Below are positions 37,454 to 48,235 of a stretch of 64,000 nt of DNA, one piece after another. A model generated the notes under the pieces. That model did no database searches, had not been told where the DNA came from, and saw only the letters and a program-made list of their open reading frames with translations. The DNA is from Tabrizicola soli (GTDB taxonomy: Bacteria; Pseudomonadota; Alphaproteobacteria; Rhodobacterales; Rhodobacteraceae). The stretch is from assembly GCF_015999335.1 (NCBI RefSeq), contig NZ_JAEACP010000026.1, positions 1-64,000 on the forward strand, written 5' to 3'. A program made the translations under genes and the position numbers. Every line of letters starts with the position of its first letter. Positions within the stretch are counted from its first letter, which is position 1.

Positions 37454-39046
37454 TCAGGCGAGCCAGCACTTCGATGGGGCGCGGTAGTTCATCATCTCGG
37501 CGTTGGGATCATCGATCCAGCCGCCGACCGCATCGCTGACGCCTGCGACGAACTCGTTGAACATCGGCAGGATCAGGCCGCCCTCGTCGCGGACGATATG
37601 GGCCATCTCGGAGTACATGCCCTTGCGCTTGTCCTGGTCCAGCTCGGCCCGGGCCGCCATCAGAAGCTCGTCGAACTTGGCGTTCTTGAACTTGGTGTCG
37701 TTCCATTCCGCCGTCGACAGATAGGCGGTGGAATACATCTGGTCCTGGGTCGGGCGACCGCCCCAATAGCTGGCGCAGAAGGGTTCGACGTTCCAGACGT
37801 TGGTCCAGTAGCCGTCATCGGGCTCAAGCTGGATCTGCAGCGGGATGCCCGCCGCATTGGCCGAGGCGGCAAACAGGTTGGCCGCATCCACCGCGCCGGG
37901 GAAGGCGCCGGGGGCGCTGCGCAGGATGATCGGGCTGCCGTCATGGCCGGACTTGTCGTAATATTCCTTGGCCTTGGCGGCATCGTATTCGCGCTGCTCG
38001 ATGCTGTCGTCGAACAAGGGATAGGCGGCGTTGATCGGAAAGTCGTTCCCGCGCGAGCCGAGGCCGCCCAGGACCTTGTCCACCATCTCCTGCCGGTTGA
38101 TGCCGTATTTCAGCGCCATGCGCAGGTCGTTGTTGTCAAAGGGCGCCTTGTCGACATGCATGATGAAGACATAGTGACCCCGGCCCACGGCCCGGCGCAC
38201 CTGCACCCCCGACACGCCCTTCAGAAGCTCCACGATCTTCGGATCGACCCGGTTGATCATGTGGACCTGCCCTGCCTGCAGGGCTGCGGTGCGGGCGGTG
38301 TTGTCGTTGATCGACAGGATCTCGATCTCATCGGCGTGGCCGGTGTTCGGGTCGAAGTAGTTGGGGTTCTTCTTGTAGGCGTAGCGGACGCCCGGCTCGA
38401 AAGATTCCAGCAGATAGGGACCGGCGCCGATGCCGGCGGTCGGATCGTCATAGCCGCCACCGGGCTGGATGATCAGGTGATAGTCGGTCAGCAGGTAGGG
38501 AAGGTCTGCCGAGGGGAATTCCAGCGTGACCTCAAGCTTGTCGCCCTCGGCCTTCATCTCGGAGATGCCCTTGACGATGCCCAGCGCGCCGGATTGCGCA
38601 TTCTCGTCGGTGTGCCGCTTGTAGGTCGCCATCACGTCCTCGGCCGTCACGGTCTTGCCGTTCGAGAATTCCACGCCCTGGCGGATCTTGAAGGTCCAGA
38701 CCTTGGAATCGGGCGAGGAGGTAACTTCCTCGGCGATCCGCATCTCGACCTGGCCCTCGGGGGTCATGTCGACCAGTTGCTCGCCCCATTGCGCGTTGCC
38801 GACCTGCGGCACGACCGAAGCGGCCAGCGCCGGGTCCAGCGTGTTGGTGCTTTCGCCGCCGGCAAGGCCCGCGCGGAGCGTCCCGCCCTTCTTCGGCTCC
38901 GCATGGGCGGCCTTGGTGAAAAGCGCGCCGGCAAGCCCCGCCGAAAGGCCGAGCGCCGTCGAGCGGCCGACGAATTCGCGCCGCGTCATCCGACCGCGCC
39001 GCACGTCCTCGATCATATGGTCCAGCCGCTGGCTTGCATCGTTCAT
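37454..39046 (-). CDS. Peptide-type ABC substrate-binding protein, Tat-exported (system 1)
   Basis: A 530-residue SBP_bac_5 protein. The signal contains the twin-arginine motif MTRREFVG (20-27) and a hydrophobic stretch ending in AAHA, so it is exported folded. Domain blocks include TPEGQVEMRIAEEV, VWTFKIRQGVEFSNGKTVTAEDV and GAGPYLLESFEPG. GGGAGAC precedes ATG 39046. The 210-base gap upstream has only a weak TTGCTC/TCTAGT promoter (39112-39140), so this set may be cotranscribed with the formamidase operon or have its own promoter. Ligand unknown. Confidence 0.9.
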   Translation of the reverse strand: MNDASQRLDHMIEDVRRGRMTRREFVGRSTALGLSAGLAGALFTKAAHAEPKKGGTLRAGLAGGESTNTLDPALAASVVPQVGNAQWGEQLVDMTPEGQVEMRIAEEVTSSPDSKVWTFKIRQGVEFSNGKTVTAEDVMATYKRHTDENAQSGALGIVKGISEMKAEGDKLEVTLEFPSADLPYLLTDYHLIIQPGGGYDDPTAGIGAGPYLLESFEPGVRYAYKKNPNYFDPNTGHADEIEILSINDNTARTAALQAGQVHMINRVDPKIVELLKGVSGVQVRRAVGRGHYVFIMHVDKAPFDNNDLRMALKYGINRQEMVDKVLGGLGSRGNDFPINAAYPLFDDSIEQREYDAAKAKEYYDKSGHDGSPIILRSAPGAFPGAVDAANLFAASANAAGIPLQIQLEPDDGYWTNVWNVEPFCASYWGGRPTQDQMYSTAYLSTAEWNDTKFKNAKFDELLMAARAELDQDKRKGMYSEMAHIVRDEGGLILPMFNEFVAGVSDAVGGWIDDPNAEMMNYRAPSKCWLA

Positions 39047-39256
39047 CTGGTGTCTCCCTGCTTGCAGACCCGGAGTTTCCCCGGGGGATTCTTGTTATGT
39101 GGTGGAAGGCCACTAGACTGCGAAGCCCGCCACAGAGCAAGCTTTTCGCACCGCCGGGGCCGCATTTCCTGTCGGGCGACGCCGCCAGACCGATGCGAAT
39201 CGCTGTGCAAGCCCGATCCCGTAGCGGCCGCCGGATTTGCGGATCGGCCGGGCGGG

Positions 39257-41043
<1,787 letters not shown>

Positions 41044-41047
<4 letters not shown>

Positions 41048-42003
41048 TCGAAGACGCAGCGGGGGAAGTAGAAGCTGACCACCCAGTTCGGCATGTCGAC
41101 GATCTCGGAGATCCGCAGGTCGCCGCAGACCGAGCAGAGCATGTAGGCGTCCACCGCCGAAATCCCCCGCTGCGCACAGAGGAGATCGACCATGTTCGAC
41201 ACCGCGTCCCGCGCCCCAGACATGAGGTCGGGCCCGATGCCGGTCGTCACCTCGTAGCCCTTGGCGTCCAGATGGCGCGTGACCGGACCCGGCGTGGTGA
41301 AGCGCGGGGTCTTCAGGTTCGCGCCCTTCACCACGTCCAGCGTCAGGACCACGTCCATCGGGCTTTCGATGGCGGTGCCGCAGACCTCGCCATCGCCCTG
41401 CGCGGCATGGGTATCGCCCACGCTGAACAGCGCGCCCTCGACCTCGACCGGCAGGTAAAGCGTCGTGCCCGCCGCGAGGTCGCGGATGTCGAGGTTGCCG
41501 CCCACGCGCCGGGGCGGGACCACCGAATGGTGGCCGGCCTCGGCAGGGGCGTTGCCGATGGTGCCCGCGAAGGGCTTCAGCGGCACGCGGGCCTCCTTGC
41601 CCCACAGCGCGGGGGCAAGGCTGGCCGGATCATAGGACCAGACGTTCAGCGCCGGGTCGGGGAACTGGTCGGCCAGGAGGCCGAAGCCCGGGATGTTGGC
41701 CGTCCAGCCAAAGCCGCGCCCGTCGAAGGCCTGCGGAGTGAAGCTCTCGATCGTCACCTTCAGCGCATCGCCGGGCCTGGCGCCCTCGACGAAGATCGGG
41801 CCGGAGACTGGGTTGATCCGGCCGAAATCCAGCGCCTGCACATCGGCGAGCGTGGACGACGGGCCAAGCTGGCCCGCCGAGGAATCCTGACAATGGAACA
41901 GGATCGTCGATCCCGGTTCGGCCCGCAGCGCCGGAGGCAGGGAATTGTCCCAGCCGAAATGGTGCTGCGCGCCGTGGATGGTGTAGTCGCAGGCCTTGCA
42001 CAT
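41044..42003 (-). CDS. Formamidase/acetamidase (FmdA/AmdA family)
   Basis: A 319-residue enzyme of the FmdA_AmdA family, which hydrolyses formamide or acetamide to ammonia and the acid in the cytoplasm. Blocks are HFGWDNSLPPALRAEPG, NPVSGPIFVEGARPGDAL, SVGDTHAAQGDGEVCGTAIE (core active-site region, about 188-207) and ICSVCGDLRI-like SVCGDLRISEIVDMPN. Its ATG overlaps the TAA of the binding-protein gene (TAATG). Placement inside an ABC operon headed by amiC/amiR-like genes supports uptake and hydrolysis of a short amide. Confidence 0.92.
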
Positions 42004-43616
42004 TACTCTTTGACCCAGACGTAGTCGTAGTTCACCGGGATCGAGACCGGATCGACGAACAGCTCATCGGCGCCGCCCAGCCGCTCGGACTTCATCGTGT
42101 AGCGTTCCTCGTTGAAGACCGGCGCCCAGGGCGCGTCATCCATCACGCCCATGTAAACGTCGGACCAGAGCTTCAGCCGCTCTTCGGACTTGGCCGGATC
42201 GAACATGCTGTCGGCCTCGACCGCCTTGGCGTCCAGCGCCTCGTTGCAGTATTTCGACCAGTTCCAGCCGCCCTCGCCCGCGCCGGCGCAGCTGAGGATC
42301 GGGCCGAAGAAGTTCGACGGATCGGGGAAGTCGGCGATCCAGGCCATGCCGCCAGACCAGATCATCGGCGCTGTGCCTGCGCCGCCGGCCTCGATCACGT
42401 TGGCCTGGGCAAGGCTCTGGATCGTGGCCTTGATGCCGATGGCGGCAAGGTCCTGCTGGATGGCCTGGGCGATGCGCGGGTTCGGGTCGGTGTTCATCAC
42501 GAAAAGCTCGGTCTCGAAGCCGTCGGGATAGCCCGCGTCGGCCAGAAGCTTCTTTGCGCCTTCCACGTCATAGGGATACCCGCCGTAATCCCTGGTATAG
42601 CCCGGCATCGAGGGCGGCAGCGGCTGGTTCGCCGGGACGGCGCGGCCGTTGATGATCTGGACCACGCGGTCCTTGTTGATCGCCATGTTGACGGCCTTGC
42701 GCACCTCGACCTTGTCGAAAGGCGGCTGCGTGACGTTCATCGTGACATAGCCGGTGTGCAGCTGCCCACCCTTGACCACGCGCTCGGCCTGTACGGGATC
42801 GGCCATCACCTCCTGGAACTTGGCCGGAGGAATGCCGTCGCCGGGAATGTCCACCTCGCCGTTCTGCAACCGCAGCAGCGCCACGACCGGCTCTTGCCCG
42901 ACTTCGACGGTGAAGCTGTCCAGATAGGGCACGCCCGCGATCCAGTAGTCGGGGTTCTTCTCGAACACCAGCCGCTGGCCCAGCGTCCATTCCGTCAGCT
43001 TGAAGGCCCCGGTGCCCACCGGCTTCTTGCCGAAGTCCGCACCCTCAGCCTCGACCACCTCTTTCGGCACGACGAAGGAAAAGTTCAGCGCCATGACATG
43101 CAGGAAGGTCGCGTCGGGACGGGTCAGCGTGATCTTCACGGTCTGCGGATCGACGACCTCGACCCCCGACAGCCCGCCCTCGCCCGCCGCGTCGAAGCCG
43201 GCGATCGAGGCGAAGAAGCCCGCGCCCGGCGACTGGGTGGCGGGGTTCGTCACGCGGTCGAGCGAATATTTCACGTCCTCGGCCGTCATTTCGCGGCCGT
43301 TGTGGAACTTGACGCCGGGGCGCAGCTTGAAGGTGTAGACCAGACCGTCGGGCGAGATCTCGTAGCTTTCCGCCAGGCCCGGCCGCAGCGTGGTCGTGCC
43401 GGGGACATAGTCCATCAGCCCGTCGAACAGCGACTTGATCATCGACCAGTTCTGCCAGTCATAGCCGATGGCCGGGTCCAGCGTGGCCACGTCGTCCTTG
43501 TAGGTCAGGACGATCGAGCCGCCCGCCTTGGCGTTCGGGTCCGGCGCGTAGTCCTGCGCCGCGGCGGGAAGCGCCAGTGACAGGATCAGGGCCGTGGAAG
43601 CAAGAAGGTGTTTCAT
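42003..43616 (-). CDS. Peptide-type ABC substrate-binding protein (system 2)
   Basis: A 537-residue SBP_bac_5 protein with a Sec signal peptide (MKHLLASTALILSLALPAAAQ). Typical blocks: LRPGLAESYEISPDGLVYTFKLRPGVKFHNG (split about 78-108), TAEDVKYSLDRV and VGTGAFKLTEW. The ligand for the family ranges from peptides to nickel and glutathione; linkage to a formamidase suggests an amide or an amide-containing compound. GAGGAG precedes the ATG. Confidence 0.92.
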   Translation of the reverse strand: MKHLLASTALILSLALPAAAQDYAPDPNAKAGGSIVLTYKDDVATLDPAIGYDWQNWSMIKSLFDGLMDYVPGTTTLRPGLAESYEISPDGLVYTFKLRPGVKFHNGREMTAEDVKYSLDRVTNPATQSPGAGFFASIAGFDAAGEGGLSGVEVVDPQTVKITLTRPDATFLHVMALNFSFVVPKEVVEAEGADFGKKPVGTGAFKLTEWTLGQRLVFEKNPDYWIAGVPYLDSFTVEVGQEPVVALLRLQNGEVDIPGDGIPPAKFQEVMADPVQAERVVKGGQLHTGYVTMNVTQPPFDKVEVRKAVNMAINKDRVVQIINGRAVPANQPLPPSMPGYTRDYGGYPYDVEGAKKLLADAGYPDGFETELFVMNTDPNPRIAQAIQQDLAAIGIKATIQSLAQANVIEAGGAGTAPMIWSGGMAWIADFPDPSNFFGPILSCAGAGEGGWNWSKYCNEALDAKAVEADSMFDPAKSEERLKLWSDVYMGVMDDAPWAPVFNEERYTMKSERLGGADELFVDPVSIPVNYDYVWVKE

Positions 43617-43634
43617 TCCGTTTCTCCTCTGTTG

Positions 43635-44555
43635 TCATTTCAGCTTGATGCGGGGATCGATCAGCGGGGCGACCAGATCGGCCAGCAGGTTGCCCAGCAC
43701 GATGGCAAAGGCCGAGACCAGCGTGACGCCCATGATGATCGGGATGTCGACGCGCTGGATCGCCTGCCAGGCCAGCTGGCCGATGCCGGGCCAGCCGAAC
43801 ACGCTTTCCACCACGACGATGCCGCCCATGAAGATGCCGATGTCGATGCCGATCATGGCGATGATCGGCAGGATCGCGTTGGGCAGCGCATGGCCCAGCA
43901 CCACGCGGGCGCGGCCCAGTCCCTTGGCGCGGGCGGTGCGGACATAATCGGCGCGCAGGACCTCGATCATCGAGGAGCGCATCATCCGGGAATACCAACC
44001 CGATCCCAGGATCCCCAGCGTCAGCGCCGGCAGCACCAGATGGGCGAAGCTGCCGTAGCCGCCGATCGGGAACCAGCCGAGCTTGACCGCAAAGACGTAG
44101 AGCAGCAGCAGGCCCACCACGAATTGCGGGGCCGAGACGGTGACGAAGCTGGTCATCATCAGCGTCTGGTCCAGCATCGTGCCGCGTTTCAGCGCCGCGA
44201 CGATGCCCAGCGTCAGGCCCAGCGCCAGCTCGGCCGCGATGGCCCCCAGCATCAGCAGCAGCGTCGCCGGCAGGCGCGAGGCGATCAGCTCGGCCACCTC
44301 GGTCTTCTGCAGGTAGCTCCGGCCCAGGTCGCCCTGCACCAGCCCGGCGAGGTAGCGGCCGTACTGGATCAGGAATGGCCGGTCGAGGCCCAACTCGCGG
44401 CGGATGTTCTCGACCGTCTCGGCGGTGGCCGAGCGGCCGGCGATCTGGCGCACCGGATCGGCGGGCAGGACGTAGAGCAGGACGAAGGTGATGAAGCTGA
44501 CCCCCAGAAGGATCAGCGCGGACACCAGCAGGCGGCGGATCAGATAGGCGGCCAT
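43635..44555 (-). CDS. Peptide/nickel-type ABC permease, DppB-like (system 2)
   Basis: A 306-residue permease with an N-terminal anchor (MAAYLIRRLLVSALILLGVS), the LPADPVRQIAGRSATAETVENIRRELGL loop (split) and EAA loop YVRTARAKGLGRARVVLGHALPN. Starts as TGATG on the stop of the DppC-like gene. Eighteen bases separate its stop from the binding-protein gene downstream... in transcription order permeases come before the binding protein here. Confidence 0.92.
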   Translation of the reverse strand: MAAYLIRRLLVSALILLGVSFITFVLLYVLPADPVRQIAGRSATAETVENIRRELGLDRPFLIQYGRYLAGLVQGDLGRSYLQKTEVAELIASRLPATLLLMLGAIAAELALGLTLGIVAALKRGTMLDQTLMMTSFVTVSAPQFVVGLLLLYVFAVKLGWFPIGGYGSFAHLVLPALTLGILGSGWYSRMMRSSMIEVLRADYVRTARAKGLGRARVVLGHALPNAILPIIAMIGIDIGIFMGGIVVVESVFGWPGIGQLAWQAIQRVDIPIIMGVTLVSAFAIVLGNLLADLVAPLIDPRIKLK

Positions 44556-45433
44556 CAGTCACGTCCCCGCTGCGTCGGATCCAGCACGTCGCGCAGGGCG
44601 TCGCCCACCAGGTTGAAGGCCAGCGCCAGGAGGATGATCGCCGCGCCGGGGATGAAGACCAGCCAGGGTGCGGTCTGGAACCAGGTCTGGTTCTCGAAGA
44701 TGATGTTGCCCCAGCTCGGCGTCGGCGGCTGCACGCCCACGCCAAGGAAGGACAGCGTCGCCTCCAGCAGCACGGTGGTCGAGATGCCCAGCGTGCCCCA
44801 GACGATGATCGTCGGCACCAGATGCGGCAGGATGTGGCGGAAGAGGATCCGCCCCGTGCCCGCCCCCAAAGTGCGCTCGGCTGCGATGAAGTCGCGCGTC
44901 GCCAGCGAGGAGGTCTCGGTATAGATCACCCGCGCGGCCTGGACCCAGTTCACCAGCGCGATGACCATGGCGACGATCCAGAGCGAGGGCTGGAAGATCG
45001 CGGCCAGGCAGATCGCCAGCAAGAGCGCGGGGAAGGCCATCATCAGGTCGGTGAAGCGCATCAGCACCGCCCCGATCCAGCCGCGGAAATAGCCCGCGGT
45101 GATGCCGACCAGCGTGCCGATGATCAGCGCCAGCCCGTTCGCCACCACGCCGATCACCAGCGAGGTCTGCGCACCGTAGAGGATGCGGGTGAACAGGTCG
45201 CGGCCCAGAAGGTCGGTACCGAAGATGAAGCGTGCGTCGGGCGGCAGCGGCGCGCCTTCCAGCGTCAGCCCGTCGAACAGCTGTTCGTCCGGGGCATAGG
45301 GCGCAATCCAGGGCGCAAGCACCGCACCCGCCACCACCAGCGCGATCAGCGCCAGGCCCAGCAGCGCCAGCTTGCGCCGCATCAGCCGCCGCAGCGGCGA
45401 GGGCGGCGTGAAGGACGCGTCAGCCACGGTCAT
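44555..45433 (-). CDS. Peptide/nickel-type ABC permease, DppC-like (system 2)
   Basis: A 292-residue permease with GTDLLGRDLFTRILYGAQTSL, about six membrane segments, EAA loop FIAAERTLGAGTGRILFRHILPH (split) and the terminal SFLGVGVQPPTPSWGNI signature. Its ATG lies inside the 3' end of the amiR-like gene (14-base overlap), so regulation genes and transporter are cotranscribed. Confidence 0.92.
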   Translation of the reverse strand: MTVADASFTPPSPLRRLMRRKLALLGLALIALVVAGAVLAPWIAPYAPDEQLFDGLTLEGAPLPPDARFIFGTDLLGRDLFTRILYGAQTSLVIGVVANGLALIIGTLVGITAGYFRGWIGAVLMRFTDLMMAFPALLLAICLAAIFQPSLWIVAMVIALVNWVQAARVIYTETSSLATRDFIAAERTLGAGTGRILFRHILPHLVPTIIVWGTLGISTTVLLEATLSFLGVGVQPPTPSWGNIIFENQTWFQTAPWLVFIPGAAIILLALAFNLVGDALRDVLDPTQRGRD

Positions 45434-46028
45434 CGCGGGCCTCCTCGGGGGCGGCGGTCAGCATGGCCACCACGCGGGCGGCGGCGTCCTCGAAGCTGAC
45501 GCGCCAGGCCATCGCCATCTGGCGCAGCTGGGCATAGGCCGCCGCATCGTCGCGCGCGCCTCTTGCGGCCAGCAGGGTAACGGCCCGCACGACCGTCTGC
45601 CGCTCGTCCAGCCGCCGACGCAGGTCCGAGATTTCCACGGTCAGCGCCCGCTGCGCGTCGAAGGCATCCCGCGCGATCAGCAGCGCCGAATAGGCGCCGT
45701 TGTCGCCCACCGGCTTCAGCAGTTGCGCATGGGCCCCGGCCCGCAGCGCCCATTCGATCCGCCCCGGAGCCTCGGACCCGATCAGCGCCACCATCGGCAT
45801 CGGGCTTTGCCCCGGCGCCCAGGGAAACTGCTCGTCATGGCCCGTGTCCGCGTCGAAGAAGACGAAATCCGCCGCCAGCGCCACGGGGCCAAGCTCGGGC
45901 CAGGCCTCGGAGACCTGCAGGCCGATGGCGCGCAGCTGGCGCTCCAGCGCCTGAACCGTGGGATGGGGGCGGTGCAGGATCACCGCCGTCGCGCCGCCAA
46001 GGTTCTGGATGCGGATCGCGCGCCTCAT
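45420..46028 (-). CDS. AmiR-like ANTAR-domain antitermination regulator
   Basis: A 202-residue protein with a degenerate receiver-like N-terminal domain (about 10-125) without a clear phosphorylatable Asp pocket, a coiled coil (about 122-146, RALTVEISDLRRRLDERQTV) and a C-terminal ANTAR three-helix domain (about 135-192). This is the architecture of AmiR, which binds nascent RNA to prevent termination and is held inactive by AmiC. Its ATG overlaps the amiC-like stop by ATGA. A terminator lies in the operon leader, as required for this mechanism. Confidence 0.8.
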   Translation of the reverse strand: MRRAIRIQNLGGATAVILHRPHPTVQALERQLRAIGLQVSEAWPELGPVALAADFVFFDADTGHDEQFPWAPGQSPMPMVALIGSEAPGRIEWALRAGAHAQLLKPVGDNGAYSALLIARDAFDAQRALTVEISDLRRRLDERQTVVRAVTLLAARGARDDAAAYAQLRQMAMAWRVSFEDAAARVVAMLTAAPEEARDDRG

Positions 46029-47107
46029 GACACCACCCGCAGCTGCGGCGCGGCAACAGGCGTGCGGTCGCGGGCAAGATAGGGGTCGCCGGGCAGCGCG
46101 GGCAGCGTCTTGACCGGCCGGAAGATCCCGCCCTCGACCCGGGCGATCATCACCGGCAGGGCGGTGTGATGCGTCGTGCGGTCGATCATGCCGGGACCGG
46201 GCACCCGGTCCAGAAGCGCGGGAAGGGCCAAGGCCTCGGCCCCCGGCCGCCCGTTCAGCAGACGCGCCAGCTCCATCACCGCCGCATGGGCCGCCGCCTC
46301 GGGCGAGGAGCCGAAGCCTCCCGCCGCCGCGCCACGGAAATAGGGCCCGGCCGAGACCAGACCCTCGGCCGCCGGGCCGATGGCGGGCAGTTCGGCCTCG
46401 GTCAGGTTGCACGACAGGATGGGCCGCCGCGACGGCGCGAAGTCGGGATCGGTGGCCGCCAGCCGGTGCATCCGGGCAAGGAATTCATAGGATGACGGCC
46501 CGACAAGGTTGTTCAGGATGAAGGCCGGGCGCGTAGCCTTGATCTCCTCCAGGATCCGTCCCACCTCGGTCGATCCCAGCGGCAGGCAACGCTCGCCCAC
46601 CACCTCGCCCCCGGTGGCCGTGATCCGCTCGCGGGCAAGACGGTTCATCTCCCAGCCCCAGATGTAGTTGGATCCGGTCAGATAGGCCCGCGCACCATGG
46701 GCGGGCAGCGCCCAGTCCAGCAGCGGCAAGAGGTGCTGGTTTGGGCAGGCATGGGTATAGACCACATGGTCCGAGGCCTCGAACCCCTCGTAGGGCAGGG
46801 CATACCACAGGGTTCCACCGAGCTTCTCCAGCACCGGGATCACCTCCTTGCGGCTGGAGGAGGTGACGCATCCCAGGATGTGCCGCGTCCCGGTGTTGCG
46901 CAGGAGATCCTCGCAGAGCGGGGCATATCGGTCGAGATCGCCGCCGGGATCCCGTTCGACCGGCAGGAAGGCCAGGTCGATCGAGGGGTCGGCATTGACC
47001 TGGGCAATCGCCGCCGCAGCACCGGACCTGCAGGCTTCGGCTAACAGCGAATAGCCCCCCGAGCGCGAGTACAGCAAACCCAGTTCGATCGGTCGTTTCC
47101 CGGTCAA
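46025..47107 (-). CDS. AmiC-like amide sensor (periplasmic-binding fold, cytoplasmic)
   Basis: A 360-residue protein of the AmiC/UrtA/FmdD binding-protein family (Peripla_BP_5). It has IELGLLYSRSGGYSLLAEACRSGAAAAIAQVN at the start (split), HILGCVTSSSRKEVIPVLEK and THACPNQHLLPLLDW, GSNYIWGWEMNRLARERI. There is no signal peptide, as in AmiC, which senses amides in the cytoplasm and releases AmiR. The start is TTG 47107 with GGGGAC upstream; no better start exists before the first conserved strand. First gene of the amide operon, 18 bases after an intrinsic terminator. Confidence 0.85.
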   Translation of the reverse strand: MTGKRPIELGLLYSRSGGYSLLAEACRSGAAAAIAQVNADPSIDLAFLPVERDPGGDLDRYAPLCEDLLRNTGTRHILGCVTSSSRKEVIPVLEKLGGTLWYALPYEGFEASDHVVYTHACPNQHLLPLLDWALPAHGARAYLTGSNYIWGWEMNRLARERITATGGEVVGERCLPLGSTEVGRILEEIKATRPAFILNNLVGPSSYEFLARMHRLAATDPDFAPSRRPILSCNLTEAELPAIGPAAEGLVSAGPYFRGAAAGGFGSSPEAAAHAAVMELARLLNGRPGAEALALPALLDRVPGPGMIDRTTHHTALPVMIARVEGGIFRPVKTLPALPGDPYLARDRTPVAAPQLRVVS

Positions 47108-47124
47108 GTTGTCCCCAGAATGCC

Positions 47125-47163
47125 AAAAAGCCCCGGCGCCGACGTTAGGTCAGCTTCCAGGGC
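47125..47163 (-). terminator. Intrinsic terminator in the leader of the amiC-amiR operon
   Basis: On the minus strand GCCCTGG-aa-GCTGAC-[CTAAC]-GTCGGC-g-CCGGGGC forms a long stem with two G-U pairs, followed by TTTTT (47125-47129). It lies between the promoter at 47199-47226 and the amiC-like start, so the default would be to stop transcription. It is the expected target of the AmiR-like antiterminator. Confidence 0.75.
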
Positions 47164-47198
47164 CCGATTGCCGCACGGTTTTTCACCAGATTTCCCGC

Positions 47199-47226
47199 AG
47201 TCTACAGGGGACCGCCAGCCAGTCAA
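47199..47226 (-). promoter_or_regulatory. Promoter of the amiC-amiR-ABC-formamidase operon
   Basis: TTGACT (47221-47226), 16-base spacer, TAGACT (47199-47204). The predicted start near 47192 leaves about 85 bases of leader containing the terminator. Good match for this genome. Confidence 0.6.
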
Positions 47227-47242
47227 GATGCCTGCGGGGCCG

Positions 47243-47584
47243 TCAGAAGCAGAGGATCTCGGCCTCGGCCTCGGCGCGGCGCAGATCGGCGACAAAGCCG
47301 TTTGCCGGGGCGGTGTCGCGGAAAAGCGTCGATCGCTCGCCCGAGGTCTGCCGCATGGCCAGAACAGTCTCGGCGGATACATAGGCGTCATAGGGCAGGA
47401 TCGTGGCGATCACGTCGATCGCGCAGGAGCAGCGGCGAAGCGCGTCCGGCGTCTGGCCGTTCGCCGCCATGCAGCCGAAGACATAATCCGCCCGCGCCTC
47501 GGTCGGATAATCGTTCACCGGCAGGGTCTGGGCCTCGGCCGGCAGAAGGAAGAGCAGGGGCAAGGCGTGCAGAATGCGTGTCAT
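47243..47584 (-). CDS. Small secreted protein of unknown function
   Basis: A 113-residue protein with a signal peptide (MTRILHALPLLFLLPAEA, cleavage near 18). The mature part has four cysteines (C38, C52, C54, C112), the CSC pair sitting in LRRCSCAIDVIATILPYDAYV. No heme motif. It is coupled by ATGA to the preceding secreted protein gene and is the last of a five-gene operon starting with a LuxR regulator. I do not recognise a named family; context suggests a role in the quinoprotein oxidation system. Confidence 0.75.
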   Translation of the reverse strand: MTRILHALPLLFLLPAEAQTLPVNDYPTEARADYVFGCMAANGQTPDALRRCSCAIDVIATILPYDAYVSAETVLAMRQTSGERSTLFRDTAPANGFVADLRRAEAEAEILCF

Positions 47585-48219
47585 TTGCCATCCTTTCCGG
47601 TATCCATCAGCGTGATGGTCTCGTGATAGCCTGCGCCAGAACCGGGTATATCGGCGCTCAGGCTCAGGAAATGTCCGGGAACCGAGTCCGAGATCACGAA
47701 GCGCAGGCTCAGCCCGGCGAACTCGCCCATCCGCCCGCGGTTCGGGTCGGCCTCGAACGGGTGCAGGGTCACGACCTTGGCCGCGACCCTGCCCGCGCCG
47801 AGCGGCTGGCTGACCTCGTCCAGATCGCCGCCCTCGCGCAGGGCGTCCTTGATGCGGTTGCGGATGTAGAACGGGCTGCCGCCGGTCAGCGTGGCCATGC
47901 TGCGCGCGACGGATTCCAGAAAGACCAGCAACACCGGATTGCCGCCCCCGGCCGGAAACTCCGGCAGTTTGCGGCTGCGGCCATCCGCGACCAGGGTCAG
48001 CACAAGGCCCTCCGTACCGTCCCTCGCCAGCACCATGCTCCCTTCCGCCACCGGCAGGAACTCCGGGGCGGCGGGCCCGTTGCGGACATGGGCGTAGTGA
48101 ATCTCCTGCCCGGCCGGCAGGGCGGAGAAGATCCCTTCGGCAAAGAGACTGTCGGTCACGGGATCGGCTCTGGCTGGCCCTGCAAGCACAAGCAGCAGCG
48201 CCGCAAGCAGTCTGGTCAT
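47581..48219 (-). CDS. Secreted protein of unknown function
   Basis: A 212-residue protein with a signal peptide (MTRLLAALLLVLAGPARA, cleavage near 18). The mature part looks beta-rich, without cysteines, with a repeated pattern of strands (EGLVLTLVADGRSRKLPEFPAGG, GRVAAKVVTLHPFEAD, GLSLRFVISDSVPG). GGGGGACTT precedes ATG 48219, 16 bases after the hybrid kinase gene. No family recognised. Its place behind FIST, kinase and LuxR genes in the XoxF region suggests a periplasmic part of alcohol sensing or oxidation. Confidence 0.75.
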   Translation of the reverse strand: MTRLLAALLLVLAGPARADPVTDSLFAEGIFSALPAGQEIHYAHVRNGPAAPEFLPVAEGSMVLARDGTEGLVLTLVADGRSRKLPEFPAGGGNPVLLVFLESVARSMATLTGGSPFYIRNRIKDALREGGDLDEVSQPLGAGRVAAKVVTLHPFEADPNRGRMGEFAGLSLRFVISDSVPGHFLSLSADIPGSGAGYHETITLMDTGKDGK

Positions 48220-48235
48220 GGGAAGTCCCCCGGTC

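Noticed and set aside
47164-47192. Dual hexaloop ANTAR target in the amiC leader
   Set aside because: Small hairpins can be drawn (for example GGC-AATCGG-GCC) but the loop does not have A1 and G4 in both, so I cannot claim the consensus.
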